A stretch of 64,000 bases of DNA from the NCBI GenBank assembly GCA_917880885.1, contig OU862913.1, positions 30,699,286-30,763,285 on the forward strand, read 5' to 3'. Under the pieces are notes generated by a model. It did not search any database. It saw only the letters and a list, made by a program, of their open reading frames with translations, and was not told where the DNA came from. The position numbers and the translations under genes are program-made. Below, piece by piece: positions 21,401 through 32,395 of this stretch (position 1 is its first letter; every line of letters begins with the position of its first letter). The stretch comes from Limnephilus marmoratus (taxonomy: Eukaryota; Arthropoda; Insecta; Trichoptera; Limnephilidae).

Positions 21401-21710
21401 TCTGCTTTTCAATTTTTTTTTTAATAATTTATTGGGCTAATAAAGTAGGGCGAGTTTATTGTCTATGGCAGGCCTTGTACCATTGTCTATGACAAATGGC
21501 CTTAAACACCCTTCTACCAAGATCGGGATTGTTTTTCCGTGGTGAAGTTGGCGTCGACATTTGTCCCATAGAAAAGGCCCGAAGATATCGATCTAGTGAT
21601 TGGTATATTTATGGCGAAAATACACTTGAAACAGCGCGCGGTCCTATTTAACGTCCTCGTTACTCTAACTGACAGTTACAATTTAACTTTATAACACGAT
21701 TTAACTTTCT

Positions 21711-21750
21711 GTTGAAACAGACGGCCCTAATTAGGGCCGTCTGTTTCAAC
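21711..21750. repeat. 40-bp perfect palindrome at abutting transposon ends
   Basis: gttgaaacagacggccctaa is followed immediately by its exact reverse complement. The left half is the right terminus plus TAA of the 16012-21727 element; the right half is TTA plus the left terminus of a second copy. Confidence 0.95.
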
Positions 21751-22640
21751 GCTCGCTAAAGTAAAAGTATAGCAAAAAGCAGTTACTAAAGTTAAATTTC
21801 ACCAAAATACGTTTTTCAATCAATTTGACTGCTTGTTTTACGTTACTTTTAACTTTTGTATTTACTTTCCGAAAACCGATAGTTACTCTAGACTCTAGAG
21901 TTACTCCGCCATATTGGAATATTTGACAGCTCTGTTTAAGGTAAACTACGAAATTGCGTGCTTCAACATTGATTACTAATATACTAATCAGTAATCATGA
22001 TAAATATTGTAGAAGACAATGATAGTGACGATTGACAATGAATTCCTCGTCCAATATGTCTTGAAGCGAAAACCAAAAACATTTCGACCCCGCGTTATCT
22101 GGGATGATCTCGATTTCTCAGTGCGGCACCGCATGGCGCATGTCGAAAAAATCTTGCTGTTGAACAGAATCAATTCTGATATCGACATATTTAGCGTTAC
22201 CTTTTAAAAGTCAAGCTTAATGGATGTATCGCAAGTTTTACAAGATTTTCAAATCAATTTTCATAAACATTACAAAAATATAACATTAGTAGGTAGGGCC
22301 TGAACAGAATCGTTTCGGATATCGACATATTTAGCGAGTAAAGCTGTCTTTAAAAGACAAGCTCTATTAATGCTAGTATATTTTGTACACCTACTACTTA
22401 CGTTTAATGTAATACTCTCACCAACGGTTTTTGAAAAAGGTAAAATGCATGTTTTTCTAACGTTTTCGATACCATATCGTAAGATATCGTAAAATATGTG
22501 ACACTTCAAATTCAAGGAGATATCACAACTACACTAGAAAGTAAATTACATTCATATTGTATATTACATGTATTTTAATAGGTCGTCATTTATATGTAAA
22601 TATTCATACAAATACTTTTTTATCGGAACAAAGCTGCCGT
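21731..22640. mobile_element. Truncated copy of the Harbinger-type element
   Basis: From 21734 the sequence follows 16012-16905 base for base with scattered changes, up to tatcggaacaaagc. It then diverges, so only the left ~900 bp are kept. It includes the transposase-like remnant 22019-22207 (frameshifted relative to 16225). Confidence 0.75.
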
Positions 22641-22712
22641 TAATTATCTGTGGCGCTCTCTCATCTACTAGATTATGCACTGACATTTACGTTGTCCAAT
22701 TACATTTATTTA

Positions 22713-23832
22713 AAACTAGCTGACCCGACGAACTTCGTACCGCCTCAGAATCAATAGCTGTTGAATTAAATTCAGTTTTTTTTATTAAGTTAAAAATTAC
22801 GCAATGAAGCAGTTATCAATGCGCAACTGTCCGTGTTTTGTTTTTGTCAGTATCAGAGATGGCGTTGTGTACGGATTTATATTTTTGTGATTTTCTTACT
22901 TTTACAATTACTGACGGGAATTCGGAAGGCAGATACGGGTGCCGCCGCCCCGGAAACCATTTATTGAATAACCAACACCTCTGCAAAAGATCACCCCAAG
23001 TGGTTCGCTACGTTTGGTGATTTAGCAGGGGTGCCCGGTTTCATGAGGTGACTTATGTCCGGGTCTTGGCAGTCGATGCGCCTGCCCACCCGCTGCGTGG
23101 CGGGTCGGATCGAAAGAGACTGGTTGAGGAAGGCCTTTTGACCTTTCCAGCCCATTGCCTTGCACCACAGTTGGAGGGATCGATTCATACGTCCGTCACT
23201 CCCGGACACACAGACCCCCAGATTCCTACCCACCCCTCATATCTTTTTCCTTCTAAGAACTTTTTATCCTCCCCATTCCTTAAAAAGATCCTCCACACAG
23301 CATCCCCTAAGATGACAAAGGTCCTGAGAGAAATAATTTTCCTCAGGGCCTCCTGTGTGGAGCTTATGTAAAAAAATGCTTTTCATTTCAGAGATTTATT
23401 ATAATTATTGTATTTTTCGTTTGGAGGTGTGCAGACATACGTTCACCATTTGTCTCATTTTCGACTATTGACATTGAGGGTGTAAGAAAGAAGGGCAGCA
23501 TTATATGATTAAAAACAAACGCACAAGATCAACATGACATTTATTTGACGTTTTTGAATGTTTGAAATTCACCCACAGTTCAATATTATACCTACCTACC
23601 ACAATATTCCTGCAGCTCTTTCAAAATATGAAAATTCGTTCCATATTAAATGTATGAGGAAATGAATTTTGGTCATAACTTTCTTTTTCGTGAATTTTTG
23701 CGATGTTTTAATAGTTATTATGTTATCCGGGGCGGAGACAAATCCAACAAATCAAAGATCATCAAAATCGGTTCAGCCGTTCTCGAGTTATAAATAGTGT
23801 AACTAACCCGACTTTGTTTTATATATTAAGAT
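22713..23832 (+). repeat. ACTAGC-type dispersed repeat, near full length
   Basis: Starts ACTAGCTGACCCGACGAAC and ends in the 'aaaatcggttcagccgttc...' layout followed by tatattaagata. It is interrupted by a LINE-derived short element at 22926-23376. No conserved ORF. I would class it as RTE/SINE-like, without certainty. Confidence 0.55.
22926..23376 (+). repeat. LINE-derived short element, copy 3
   Basis: The cleanest copy: GC-rich head, then cctacccacccctcatat (matching the LINE 5' region), then tccacacagcatcccctaa, ending in gtggagcttatgta plus A6 (matching the LINE 3' end). 451 bp with poly-A tail. The frames across it are not genes. Confidence 0.78.
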
Positions 23833-24165
23833 AAATAGTTCCAGAGTACTAACTGCTTTTTCTTTCATTTCATCACTTAAAATATTTTTTCATCACTTAA
23901 AATATTCTTGATTCGATTAAAATTATTATGTTAGCACTAAAAATTAATTCATTGATATTTTAAAAATTTTGAAAATCGAATTTTCATAATATTTTTTTTT
24001 GCAAAATGGCATTTTCACAATTTTGACAGTTTTGCAGACGTTCATAGGTTTTGCAAGAATTTTTGTGAGGGTAAAAACTTTTCAGATGTATTGTCATATG
24101 GTTTTAATAATCCAGAATTATTCGCGGTGTTTAAAGAAGGTATTTCGGAAGTTTCAAACATTTCC

Positions 24166-25810
24166 TATTTATTTATTTATTTATTAGCGCCCTTGGGTGA
24201 AATTCAGATCCGGGCACAGTTCGGATCTGCATTCCTCCCGCGCCCTTTTTCGGGGCTTTTACATTACATATGAATAGTATGAAATACACAGCATTCATTA
24301 CATATAACTGTTTCAGTAACAATATTTTATATTTGTTTAAACATAAATTGAAGATGTCCACTGACTTAGTATAATCGACTACCATAATGCGGGCATGTGC
24401 CGCGCGGTAGTCGAATCACATGTAAAAACTGTCTAAAAAGTTATATTATGATGAATAAAGAAAAGGAAAGAAAAAAAAAATGTTTCCTACCATTTGTATT
24501 CTGGGCAAAGAGGGATACATATGGTAGTTAGTCCCAAAATTTCTGCACTGAAATATATCCTGATTATGTCGTGCAATCCGGAAACTTATCAAGCAATTAA
24601 CAAGCATTCAAGCAATTCCGGACTATCAACTAAATAATTTAGAGTTTTATATAGAAATACCAGGTCAGTGAAAATTCTTTTGTCTGACAATTTGAGCATA
24701 TTAATATAATTTAAAATAGTGTTGTAGTTCAACATAATGTAATTGCTGGGATACCCATTTTAAAATTTTGAAAACGTAAGAATTTGTTTCGTTTATTTAA
24801 AAAGCTTGTACATGTATACTATAAAGTGGGTTCCATACGGGAGAATTGTACTCAAGTATTGTAAACATCAATTGTACTCACTTCATACACAGGCAAATAC
24901 ACTTTTTATTGTTAAAATTTATAGTTGGCCTAGTAACAAATCCCAACATTTTTAAGCGCTTATTAGAGATTTCTGTTACGTGATTAACAAATGAAATATT
25001 TAATTGAAAAGTGATGCCAGAGTCTTTGTTAATGTTAATGTTGTAATTAAAAATCACTGGATTTTTTATCCGAGAAAATCTTACTATTTAACATTTTGAG
25101 ATATTTAAGGTCAGGTTTTGAGATATTTTCCTTACACCAAATTAACAATTTGTTGATTTTATCTTGAAAAATGTTGCAATGGTAAATATTTTGAATAAGT
25201 AATTCTAAAAATGTTGAGGTTATCAGCAAAAAAAAGAGATGGATACATTAAAAAATATTTTTGTAAGATTATTTATAAACAAGATAAACAAGATTGGGCC
25301 AAGGTGTGAAACCTGTGGAACTCCACTTGTTGCATACATTTTTTCCAACAGGGAGGATTTTATTCTAACAATTTGTTGTCTTCCAGTAAGATAGCTTTCA
25401 AAGCAGGCTAATATATTGCCACGTATACAAAGCTTTTCTAATTTCCAAATGAGAGTTTTATGAGAAATTGTGTCAAAGGCTTTACTAAAATCAGTATAAA
25501 CAGAGTCTACTTGTTTTTTTTTCAAGCACTGGTTATAAAATTTTCATAAATAATTTAGTTGGAAATAATAATTCTACGCGGCATAAATCCAAACTGGTGA
25601 GGTGATATTACAGGTTTTATTTGTGTAAGAAGTTTGTCAAGCATTAGGCTTTCAAAGAGTTTCGGTATGGTGGATTGAATGCATATTGGTCTCTAATTAC
25701 AAACATCACTTTTATCACCCTTTTTGAAAATTGGAGTCAAATAACTAATTTTTCCCTTATCGGGAAAAATTCCACTGGATCAAACAGCATAATGTAGCAA
25801 AAAATTGACA
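24166..25810 (-). mobile_element. Decayed Jockey-group LINE
   Basis: Read on the minus strand it keeps RT motifs in several frames: LTPIFKKGD near 25.73 kb, HQFGF near 25.6 kb, then YTDFSKAFDTISHKTLIWKL, SGVPQ and GPILFILFINNL (25525-25230). Later fragments are INKLLIWCKENISKPDLKY and RLKMLGFVTR. The catalytic YADD region is lost to a frameshift near 25.23 kb. The 3' end has a small hairpin (24372-24413) and an AATA simple-repeat tail (24166-24187). No EN or ORF1 remains. Confidence 0.78.
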
Positions 25811-25909
25811 TCTCACTAATCCCTTAACATATTTTGATTCTTATTAGATATGATTTACCCACCTACTTTGTTGCAACTCATCCCATTCAACATACCCTCC
25901 TGCAGACTC

Positions 25910-26605
25910 AGAAACAATTCTTCTTCTTTCGTATGGTGGGGGGTCAGAGGGGGACATCTAGGTCTGCGAGCCAGTCTAGGGCCTCAGGCGTTGCCCTGTG
26001 GACCTCATCAATCCCGCCGGGGAATGAATGGAGCGGGCATTCGTTGACCACATGTTCGGGGGTCTGCACCGCACCGCATTCACACGTCGCCGACTCTTTA
26101 AGGCCCCATTTATGCATCATGTGAGCACAACGGCTATGGGAGCACCTTATCCTATTGATGGCAGTCCAGAGTTTGCGAGGCAATGAGAACCCAGGCTGTC
26201 TCTCAGTGGGGTCTTGCACGAAATGGGCGTTTTTGACGTTGGCTGATTGCCACTCAAGCTTCCACCTATCTTCTGGGGTGAGAGGTGTTCGAAGGAGTTT
26301 TTCTCCTTCCGTCCAGAAGGGTTTTCGAGACTTTAAGCGGCATGCCGGGTGAGAAACGACATCATCGTGCAAGGGTATTTCGCTTTTTTTGCAGCGCCTT
26401 CTTGTATTCCCTCAGTGTTGCAATCTCTCGCCTGATATTTGGCGGGCTTATATTTGCAAGTACGGGGAGCCAAGGAAGAGGAGTCGATTTTAAGGTTCCG
26501 CTGATGGTTCGCATTGTGGCATTAAGCTGAACGTCGACCATGGAGGTGTGGGCGCTTCTGGCCCATACAGAAACAAACAATTCCTCTTTCGCAATCAACA
26601 TTCCA
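25910..26605 (-). mobile_element. LINE fragment, C-terminal domain only
   Basis: The frames 26601-26362 and 26372-25944 together give a LINE C-terminus: LNATMRTISGTLKSTPLPWL and then a zinc-binding end with CECGAVQTPEHVVNEC and LDWLADLDVPL. One frameshift lies near 26.37 kb. The family differs from the other LINEs here. The catalytic RT is missing. Confidence 0.75.
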
Positions 26606-27600
26606 CAAATTATAGATTCTGTTCACCTATATCCGGAATGGTCAGACGTATCAACTCAAATCGGGCCTAAGTCATAATGATTTTGGTCAGTCATTAAAGT
26701 AGGTAATCCAGTATTTTGTATTTATGCGGCGGAAGTCGTGAACTCCATCAAATCCTTGTTTCTGTCTTGATTAGCATTTTTCTTTATCGTTTTTTTTAAC
26801 CTCATCTTTATCAAAGATGTAATTTTTTTGGCTAAATTGCATCATTTATAGTTGTATTAAGTTCATTTATTTATTTAATATCAACGGTATAAATACACCA
26901 TAAGCACTGATTACATGACACAAAATCATAGGAAATATATTAGAAATAAAGTATATATATATATATATATATTTTTATTTTTTTATTTGTTAACATTTAA
27001 ATATAACATTTAATTGTGGCATTCGACGGAGAATTGAAACCAGAGATACAATTATATACAGAAATATATACCTAGTAGGTACAATTCAAATTAATATTGG
27101 TTGAAAAGATTTGATAGCATAGCCTTCAATACTACCTTCCGTGCAGTTAAATAAATCTGACACATCTGAATATCTATTGGTAACTTCATGCAACCAGGTA
27201 CAAGCGAGTGTTTCGTATAGTCAGTCCTGCCGTTGTTGCATTTAAACAGGATTTAAGAACGAGTGGCTCTCTTAGGTATATGAAATTCAAGGAGGTTAAT
27301 TAAATCAGGACTGTCTCTTCTACCATTTTCAATTTTAAACATAAATATTAAGTTGGATATAACTTTTCGTTCCAAGTTTGTGCAATGTGTAATGTATTGT
27401 AACTGGACAAAGTCCGTGAATAAATGAATTTTAGACCGTTTCTTGAAATTTTGTGTAATGGGTTAAATAACACTTTTAATCTATTACCATTGACAAAGAT
27501 AAATAAGGTCATGTAATAAATCTCGATAATAAATCCAACATGGTTTCTCTATGATTGGGCCACACAGGTTCAATACATATTTGGTTTAAAGAAGAACAAT
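26606..27600. other. Non-coding interval with a TA microsatellite
   Basis: AT-rich sequence; a (TA)n run lies at about 26955-26981. No gene recognised. It lies just beyond the decayed end of the zinc-finger locus. Confidence 0.5.
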
Positions 27601-27607
27601 ACTGTTG

Positions 27608-27909
27608 TCAACTGTAAATGTACTGTCTAGTGATAAAAAATATGTTTTTTAACGGTGCCTGAGCACGCAAAGCAAAAAATGACTTTTGCGAGAGTGAAAA
27701 ATTACGGTCGGGACATGAAAATTGTTTTTCCATACTGTGAGCCAGTGAGAAAATTTTTAGACTGTCTTTTCGAGAACATGAATAGTTGGAAACGGCACAA
27801 GAAAAAGGTTTTGCTTCAGTGTGGGTAAACATGTGACGTTTAAGATTGACCTTCTGACAACATGAATAGTTGCAGTCAGGGCATGAAAAAGATTTTTCTC
27901 CACAGTGGG
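27608..27909 (-). pseudogene. C2H2 zinc-finger 3' remnant beyond BEL2
   Basis: On the minus strand, after BEL2, finger-like units continue: GEKSFSCPDCNYSC...LKRHMFTH is well kept, then units with lost Cys (CAVSNYSC, CPDRNFS). They match the 84-bp units at 31.3-32.3 kb and are read in the same direction, so this is the far end of the same finger array, cut off by the retrotransposon and no longer maintained. Confidence 0.75.
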
Positions 27910-28254
27910 TGTTAGAAAACTTTCTTAGAAGGCGGGAAAAAGGAAACGTAAAAAACTCACTGTAGGTGATTTGGCAGGCTGGATCATTGGTGTCCATATA
28001 AGAAATTCACACTCCACATATAAACTTCAAAAACTGTGTACACATTGTTCACCAAGATTTAGGAATTTTACTTTTAATTAGTTTGTAATTTAGCAAATAA
28101 TACACTTAGACACTTAATCATGGCTTGCTCGATTGAAAGTTGTCACAGCACTGGCTTTCAATGTCATTCGTAGGTAGGAGGAAGTATGAAGGTAGACAGG
28201 TGTGTATGTAGGAAATATGTAGGAAAGGCAACAGGATAGAAATATTCCCAAACA
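27910..28254 (-). repeat. 3' LTR of BEL2
   Basis: 345 bp, the downstream LTR in element orientation; pairs with 30559-30901. On the plus strand it starts tgttagaaaac and ends ttcccaaaca. Confidence 0.85.
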
Positions 28255-28402
28255 TATCGCCCACCAATTTTACGTAGAAAAATTTAACTAATTACATAAA
28301 TAGAAAGTAATTAAAAACGAAAAAGTAGTTTGCTTAAAATTAAAACGATAAACGTACCTATGTAGAAAACTTAATTTTTAACTAAGGCCTTTTGTGCCTT
28401 CT

Positions 28403-29355
28403 TCATCCTTTTAATTTTAATTTTAAATTATGTAACTGTCTAGATATGAAGTTGTAGTTATAGAAACCATGCTCAGGTGTTTCGGATTTCACTATAAAAG
28501 GCACTACATAACGACCGTCACTGTGTTGATGATGTTTACGTTTGAAGTTTTCTTCACATTTGACGTGGTCAGGTTGTATCAATTCTGTAGCAGGTGTTTC
28601 TTTAGAAGCCCAAAATCTTTTTAAAGACCGATCAAGCGAAACATGATGAGAAGTTGATGAAGTCATTTTATTCGAAATATTTCCTATCAATACCAAACCG
28701 AAAATTGTAGATAATCCGGATATATTGCTATTGCCAAAAGAAGTCCGCCAACCGTCAAGAATTGAAGGGAAGAGATTAGCTCCGAGCAGGAAGTCTATGT
28801 TTGAAGGAGTATCGAAGTTGTCGTCCGCTAATTCTTTTCTTGAAATATTCATTGAAGGTAAATCTAAATTAATTCTTGATGACGGCATTTCACTAGTAAT
28901 ATTTGAAATAACAATAGCACTCGTTTTGATTTTTGGACCGTCCTGGTTTCTTGGTTTGATAGTGCAATGAACTTCGCTAATTATATTTACTGAATGTTGG
29001 GCTATTCCTTTGAGTTTTTCTTTGTAAGTCATAATTTTCAATCCTATACGTTTAGCGCATGGTTCACTCATGATATATACCTGGGAACCGCTATCCAATA
29101 ACATTAGAATTGTATTGTAAGATCCAGTAGCTGTTTTACATTCTGCTGAAATTGTATCTAGAAGAGCTACGTTACAGTATGATTATGAAGACATTAAGAC
29201 TTCACTTGAATTTGACGTTACTAAAAGCCTATTATTTGTATGAAGTAGAGAATGATGACGCCTTTTACACGTCAAACATGTAAATTTAGATAAACAGTTT
29301 TTAATCTTGTGCGCCTTTAAGCAATTGAAACAAAGTTTCAATGTCTTGATGATTT
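28403..29355 (-). pseudogene. BEL2 Gag knuckle and A17 protease
   Basis: Upstream frame pieces give a zinc knuckle (CFNCLKAHKIKNC and CLTCKRRHHSLLH). Then 29104-28403 encodes the protease with MLLDSGSQVYIM, later INLDLPSMNIS and DTPSNIDFLLGANLFPSIL, and the RT-leader segment with CEENFKRKHHQHSDGRYVV. It ends shortly after, where the RT should begin, so a large pol deletion follows. Confidence 0.85.
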
Positions 29356-30275
29356 CATATCGTTTTTCTATTGAAGTACTTATTTAAGAACTGCGGACAA
29401 TGCATTATATTGTGTTCATTACTTTGACAGAGTTTGCATAACTTGATTGAAGCGAAATTATTATTTGTAGCAGTAAGTACACGTTTGACATTTGAATGTG
29501 AACTCTTGTTAGAAGTAGTAGATGGAAAAGAAGAAGTAGACATATGTAAAACTCGTTGATGATTGTGAAGAAATTCTAAAACTTTTCCTGAAGTAGGTAT
29601 TTCATCTTTTTTTAATTGTAGTTCAAATTGTCGCTTTGTATTATGATCCAAGTTTCTAATGATGATATGAGCAATAAACATTTCAAATATTTCTATCGTA
29701 TCGAAAGTCTGTAGTGCACAAAGATTGTCTTGAAACTTCGCAATATATTTAGACAACCCTTCTGCAGATTCTTTGATCATTGGTTTGACATTTAGGAATT
29801 GTTCAGAATAATGGTTAAATAAAATTCTAGAGTTTTGGTAGAGTTGCCGTAATGTATCCCAAACAATTATATAATTTTCATCGATTATTTGAACACCCTT
29901 TATCAAACTTAATGCTGAATCACTGAAACATGACATGAGATAGTGGTGTTTCTCTACGTTTGTATAGTCCTCTTTGTCGTGGACCAAAATTGTATATAAA
30001 GCGTAAAATTCAGACCATTCTTCGATTTTACCACTAAATTTGGGCAAATTGATTGTAGGAGGCCTGACACACGTAGGACGAATTTCTTGTTTAAGTAACT
30101 TTTGAGTAGATTCGACTTTATTTATGTTATTTTCTGTTGCTCTGATTGAAAAATATAATTCCTCGAAATTATAATCAAAAGTTCGTACGTAATCATAGGT
30201 TTTATCATCTTTCAAATCTAGAAATAATTCTTGAATATCCGCTTTTAAATTCTGAAAATCATAAGTAACATTCAA
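29355..30275 (-). CDS. BEL2 Gag
   Basis: An open frame of 306 residues that would form the capsid of the particle. INLPKFSGKIEEWSEFYALY is the conserved BEL Gag motif (compare LQEFTGDQRYWNTF in BEL1). Further on are the region VWDTLRQLYQN and a C-terminal knuckle CKLCQSNEHNIMHC. The last residues run into a frameshift before the next knuckles. The frame is unbroken despite the age of the LTRs. Confidence 0.85.
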   Translation of the reverse strand: MNVTYDFQNLKADIQELFLDLKDDKTYDYVRTFDYNFEELYFSIRATENNINKVESTQKLLKQEIRPTCVRPPTINLPKFSGKIEEWSEFYALYTILVHDKEDYTNVEKHHYLMSCFSDSALSLIKGVQIIDENYIIVWDTLRQLYQNSRILFNHYSEQFLNVKPMIKESAEGLSKYIAKFQDNLCALQTFDTIEIFEMFIAHIIIRNLDHNTKRQFELQLKKDEIPTSGKVLEFLHNHQRVLHMSTSSFPSTTSNKSSHSNVKRVLTATNNNFASIKLCKLCQSNEHNIMHCPQFLNKYFNRKTI

Positions 30276-30558
30276 ATTTGAAATTATTCTACAACGTTTT
30301 TTTTAGTATAGTAATTTTCTTAATAATGGTATCCATGATGACTTGAAATAACTCTTTAGGCGTAGAAATAACAAAATATGTAATGAATTACTAATTTAAT
30401 CGAAAACTTCTTTGTAGGTTATCGAATTATATAATTAATACTTCATTCTAAGCAACAAACTATTAAGATTAATCGGCATTTACGCGTCCTAATTCCAAGC
30501 AAACTATTTTGTTTAAATGGTTCAGTATATCCGGCTAGAAGTGATAAAAAATGGGGTA

Positions 30559-30901
30559 TGTTAGAAAACTTTCTTAGAAGGCGGGAAAAAGGAAACGTAA
30601 AAACTAACTGTAGGTGATTTGGCAGGCTCCATCGTTGGTGTCCATATAAGAAATTCACACTCCACATAAACTTCAAAAACTGTGTACACATTGTTCACCA
30701 AGATTTATAATTTTAGTTTTAATTAGTTGGTAATTTAGCAAATAATAAACTAAGACACTTAATCATGGCTTGCTCGTTTGAAAGTTGTCACAGCACTGGC
30801 TTTCAATGTCATTCGTAGGTAGGAGGAAGTATGCAGGTAGGTGTGTATGTGTATGTAGGAAATATGTAGGAAAGCCAACAGGATAGAAATATTCCCAAAC
30901 A
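30559..30901 (-). repeat. 5' LTR of BEL2
   Basis: 343 bp, the upstream LTR in element orientation; about 94% like 27910-28254 by eye. Confidence 0.85.
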
Positions 30902-31271
30902 CGTGGTATTTTAGATGCACCTTTGTAGAACAAGAATAGTTTCATTCGGGACGTGAACGAGGTTTTTTCCAATGTGAGTGAACATGTGAATTTTAATTAT
31001 CCTTTGTAGGACATGAAGATGTGCAGACTGGGCAAGAAAAAGGTTTTACTCTGCTGTGGGTAGATGCCCCTTTTTAAAACATGAACAGTCACAGTCGGGA
31101 CAAGAAAAGGGTTTTTTTCCACTGTGGGTAAACATGTGAATTTTTAGATGCCCCTTTGTAGAACATGAATAGTCGCAGTCGAAAGAAGAAAAGGGTTTTT
31201 TCCACTGTGGGCAAGCATGTCAACTTTTAGATGACCTTTTCTAGAACATGAAAAGCTTCAGTCGGGGCATG
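30902..31271 (-). pseudogene. Degenerate C2H2 fingers between the stop and BEL2
   Basis: Downstream of the stop at 31274-31272 the minus strand still carries finger units in shifting frames (FSCPDCDCSC, HMFTH, and others). Frameshifts separate them. They are former fingers of the gene at 31272-47503, now outside its frame. Confidence 0.75.
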
Positions 31272-32395
31272 CTATTCTCCATTGTGGGTGAACATGTGAT
31301 TTTTTAGAGTTCTCTTTGTAGAACATGAATAGTTGCAGTCGGGGCATGAAAAAGGTTTTACTCCGCTGTGGGTTAACACGTGATATTTAAGATGCACCTT
31401 TGTACAACATGAGAAGTTGCAGTCGGGGCAAAAAAAAGGCTTTTCTCCACTGTGTGTGAGCATGTGAATTTTAAGATTACTTTTTAACGAACATGAATGG
31501 TCGCAGTACGGGCATGAAAATGGTTTTTCTCCAGTGTGGGTAAACGAGTGAATTTTTAGTTTACTCTTTTTAGAACATGAATAGTTGCAGTCGGGGCAAG
31601 AAAAAGGTTTATGTCCACCGTGGGTAAGCATGTGAGATTTTAGTAGTTTCTTTGTAGAACCTGAATAGTCGCAGACGGGACATAAAAAAGGTTTTTCTCC
31701 ACTGTGGGTAATCATGTGAATTTTAAGACAACTCTTTGTGGAACATGAATAATTGCAGTCGGGGCATGAAAAAGGTTTTACTCCGCTATGGAAAAACATG
31801 TGCGTTTTTAGAAGCCCCTTTGTAGAACATGAATAGTTGCAGTCGTGGCATGAAAAAGGTTTTTCTCCACTGTGTGTGAGCATGTGAATTTTAAGATTAC
31901 TTTTTAACGAACATGAATGGTTGCAGTACGGGCATGAAAATGGTTTTTCTCCAGTGTGGGTAAACATGTGAATTTTTAGATACTTCTTTGTAATACATGA
32001 ATAGTCGCAGTTGAAACAAGAAAAAGGTTTTTCTCCACTGTGGGTAAGCATGTGAGATTTTAGTAATATCTTTGTAGAACCTGAATAGTCGCAGACGGGA
32101 CATGAAAAAGGTTTTTCTCCACTGTGAGTAAACATATGAACTTTAAGATTACTTTTTGTGGAAGATGAATAGTTGCAGTCGGGGCATGGAAAAGGTTTTA
32201 ATCCGCTGTGGGAAAACATGTGAATTTTTATATACCCCTTTGTAGAACATGAATAGTTGCAGTCGGGACACGAAAAAGGTTTTTCTTTAGTATGGGTGCG
32301 CAAGTGGATTTCTGACGTTGATCTACGAGAGCATGAATAGTCACAATAAGGACAAGAGTACTGTTTCTCCCCAGGATGCTTCTTCAGGAATCCTT
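31272..32395 (-). CDS. Zinc-finger exon (exon 3) with 13 C2H2 fingers
   Basis: The exon opens after tactttttcag at 32396 with EGFLKKHPGEKQYSC. The first finger (CPYCDYSC...HLRTH) is followed by 12 more, all C-x2-C-x12-H-x3-H with 28-residue (84-bp) spacing. The repeated body is FSCPDCNYSCSTK...LKIHMFTHSGEKP. The TGEKP-type linkers (SGEKP, TGEKP, SGVKP) fit sequence-specific DNA binding. The frame ends at TAG 31274-31272 where a small deletion truncates finger 14. Units 5 and 10 are nearly identical, which suggests recent unit copying. Confidence 0.93.

Larger units (their letters stand above)
20817..21710. other. Non-coding 3' part of the Harbinger-type element
   Basis: AT-rich with two foldback structures (21007-21070 and 21255-21400). 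The hydrophobic 99-residue frame at 20744-21043 is low-complexity and is not taken as a gene. Confidence 0.45.
16012..21727. mobile_element. PIF/Harbinger-type DNA transposon, 5.7 kb
   Basis: The left end gggccgtctgtttcaac (16012) and the right end gttgaaacagacggccc (to 21727) are perfect inverted copies. Both are flanked by TAA (16009-16011 and 21728-21730). A 3-bp TWA target duplication and GGG-starting ends are hallmarks of PIF/Harbinger. The first ~900 bp are shared with the truncated copy at 21731-22640. Inside lie transposase-like remnants near 16.25 kb, an unrecognised multi-exon unit (17.5-19.8 kb), an RTE-like fragment, an inverted repeat and a tandem duplication. No intact transposase is visible. 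Confidence 0.65.
27910..30901 (-). mobile_element. BEL/Pao element BEL2, pol largely deleted
   Basis: Direct repeats of 345 and 343 bp with TG...CA ends bound a minus-strand gag and protease. The LTRs differ at about 20 positions, so this is older than the gypsy at 35.2 kb. A G-rich ggtgggcg lies just before the 3' LTR. RT, RNase H and integrase are missing, leaving a 3-kb non-autonomous derivative. It splits a zinc-finger array (fingers on both sides in the same orientation). No clean target duplication was found. Confidence 0.85.

Noticed and set aside
22270..22515. 81-aa minus-strand ORF
   Set aside because: Not open in the homologous region of the other Harbinger-type copy.
22838..23371. 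ORFs of 60-107 aa on both strands
   Set aside because: Created by the LINE-derived short element inserted in a dispersed repeat.
27900..27912. A 4-5-bp target duplication for BEL2 (gtggg versus cgtgg)
   Set aside because: The two flanks share gtgg but not in register with the LTR ends, so I do not claim it.
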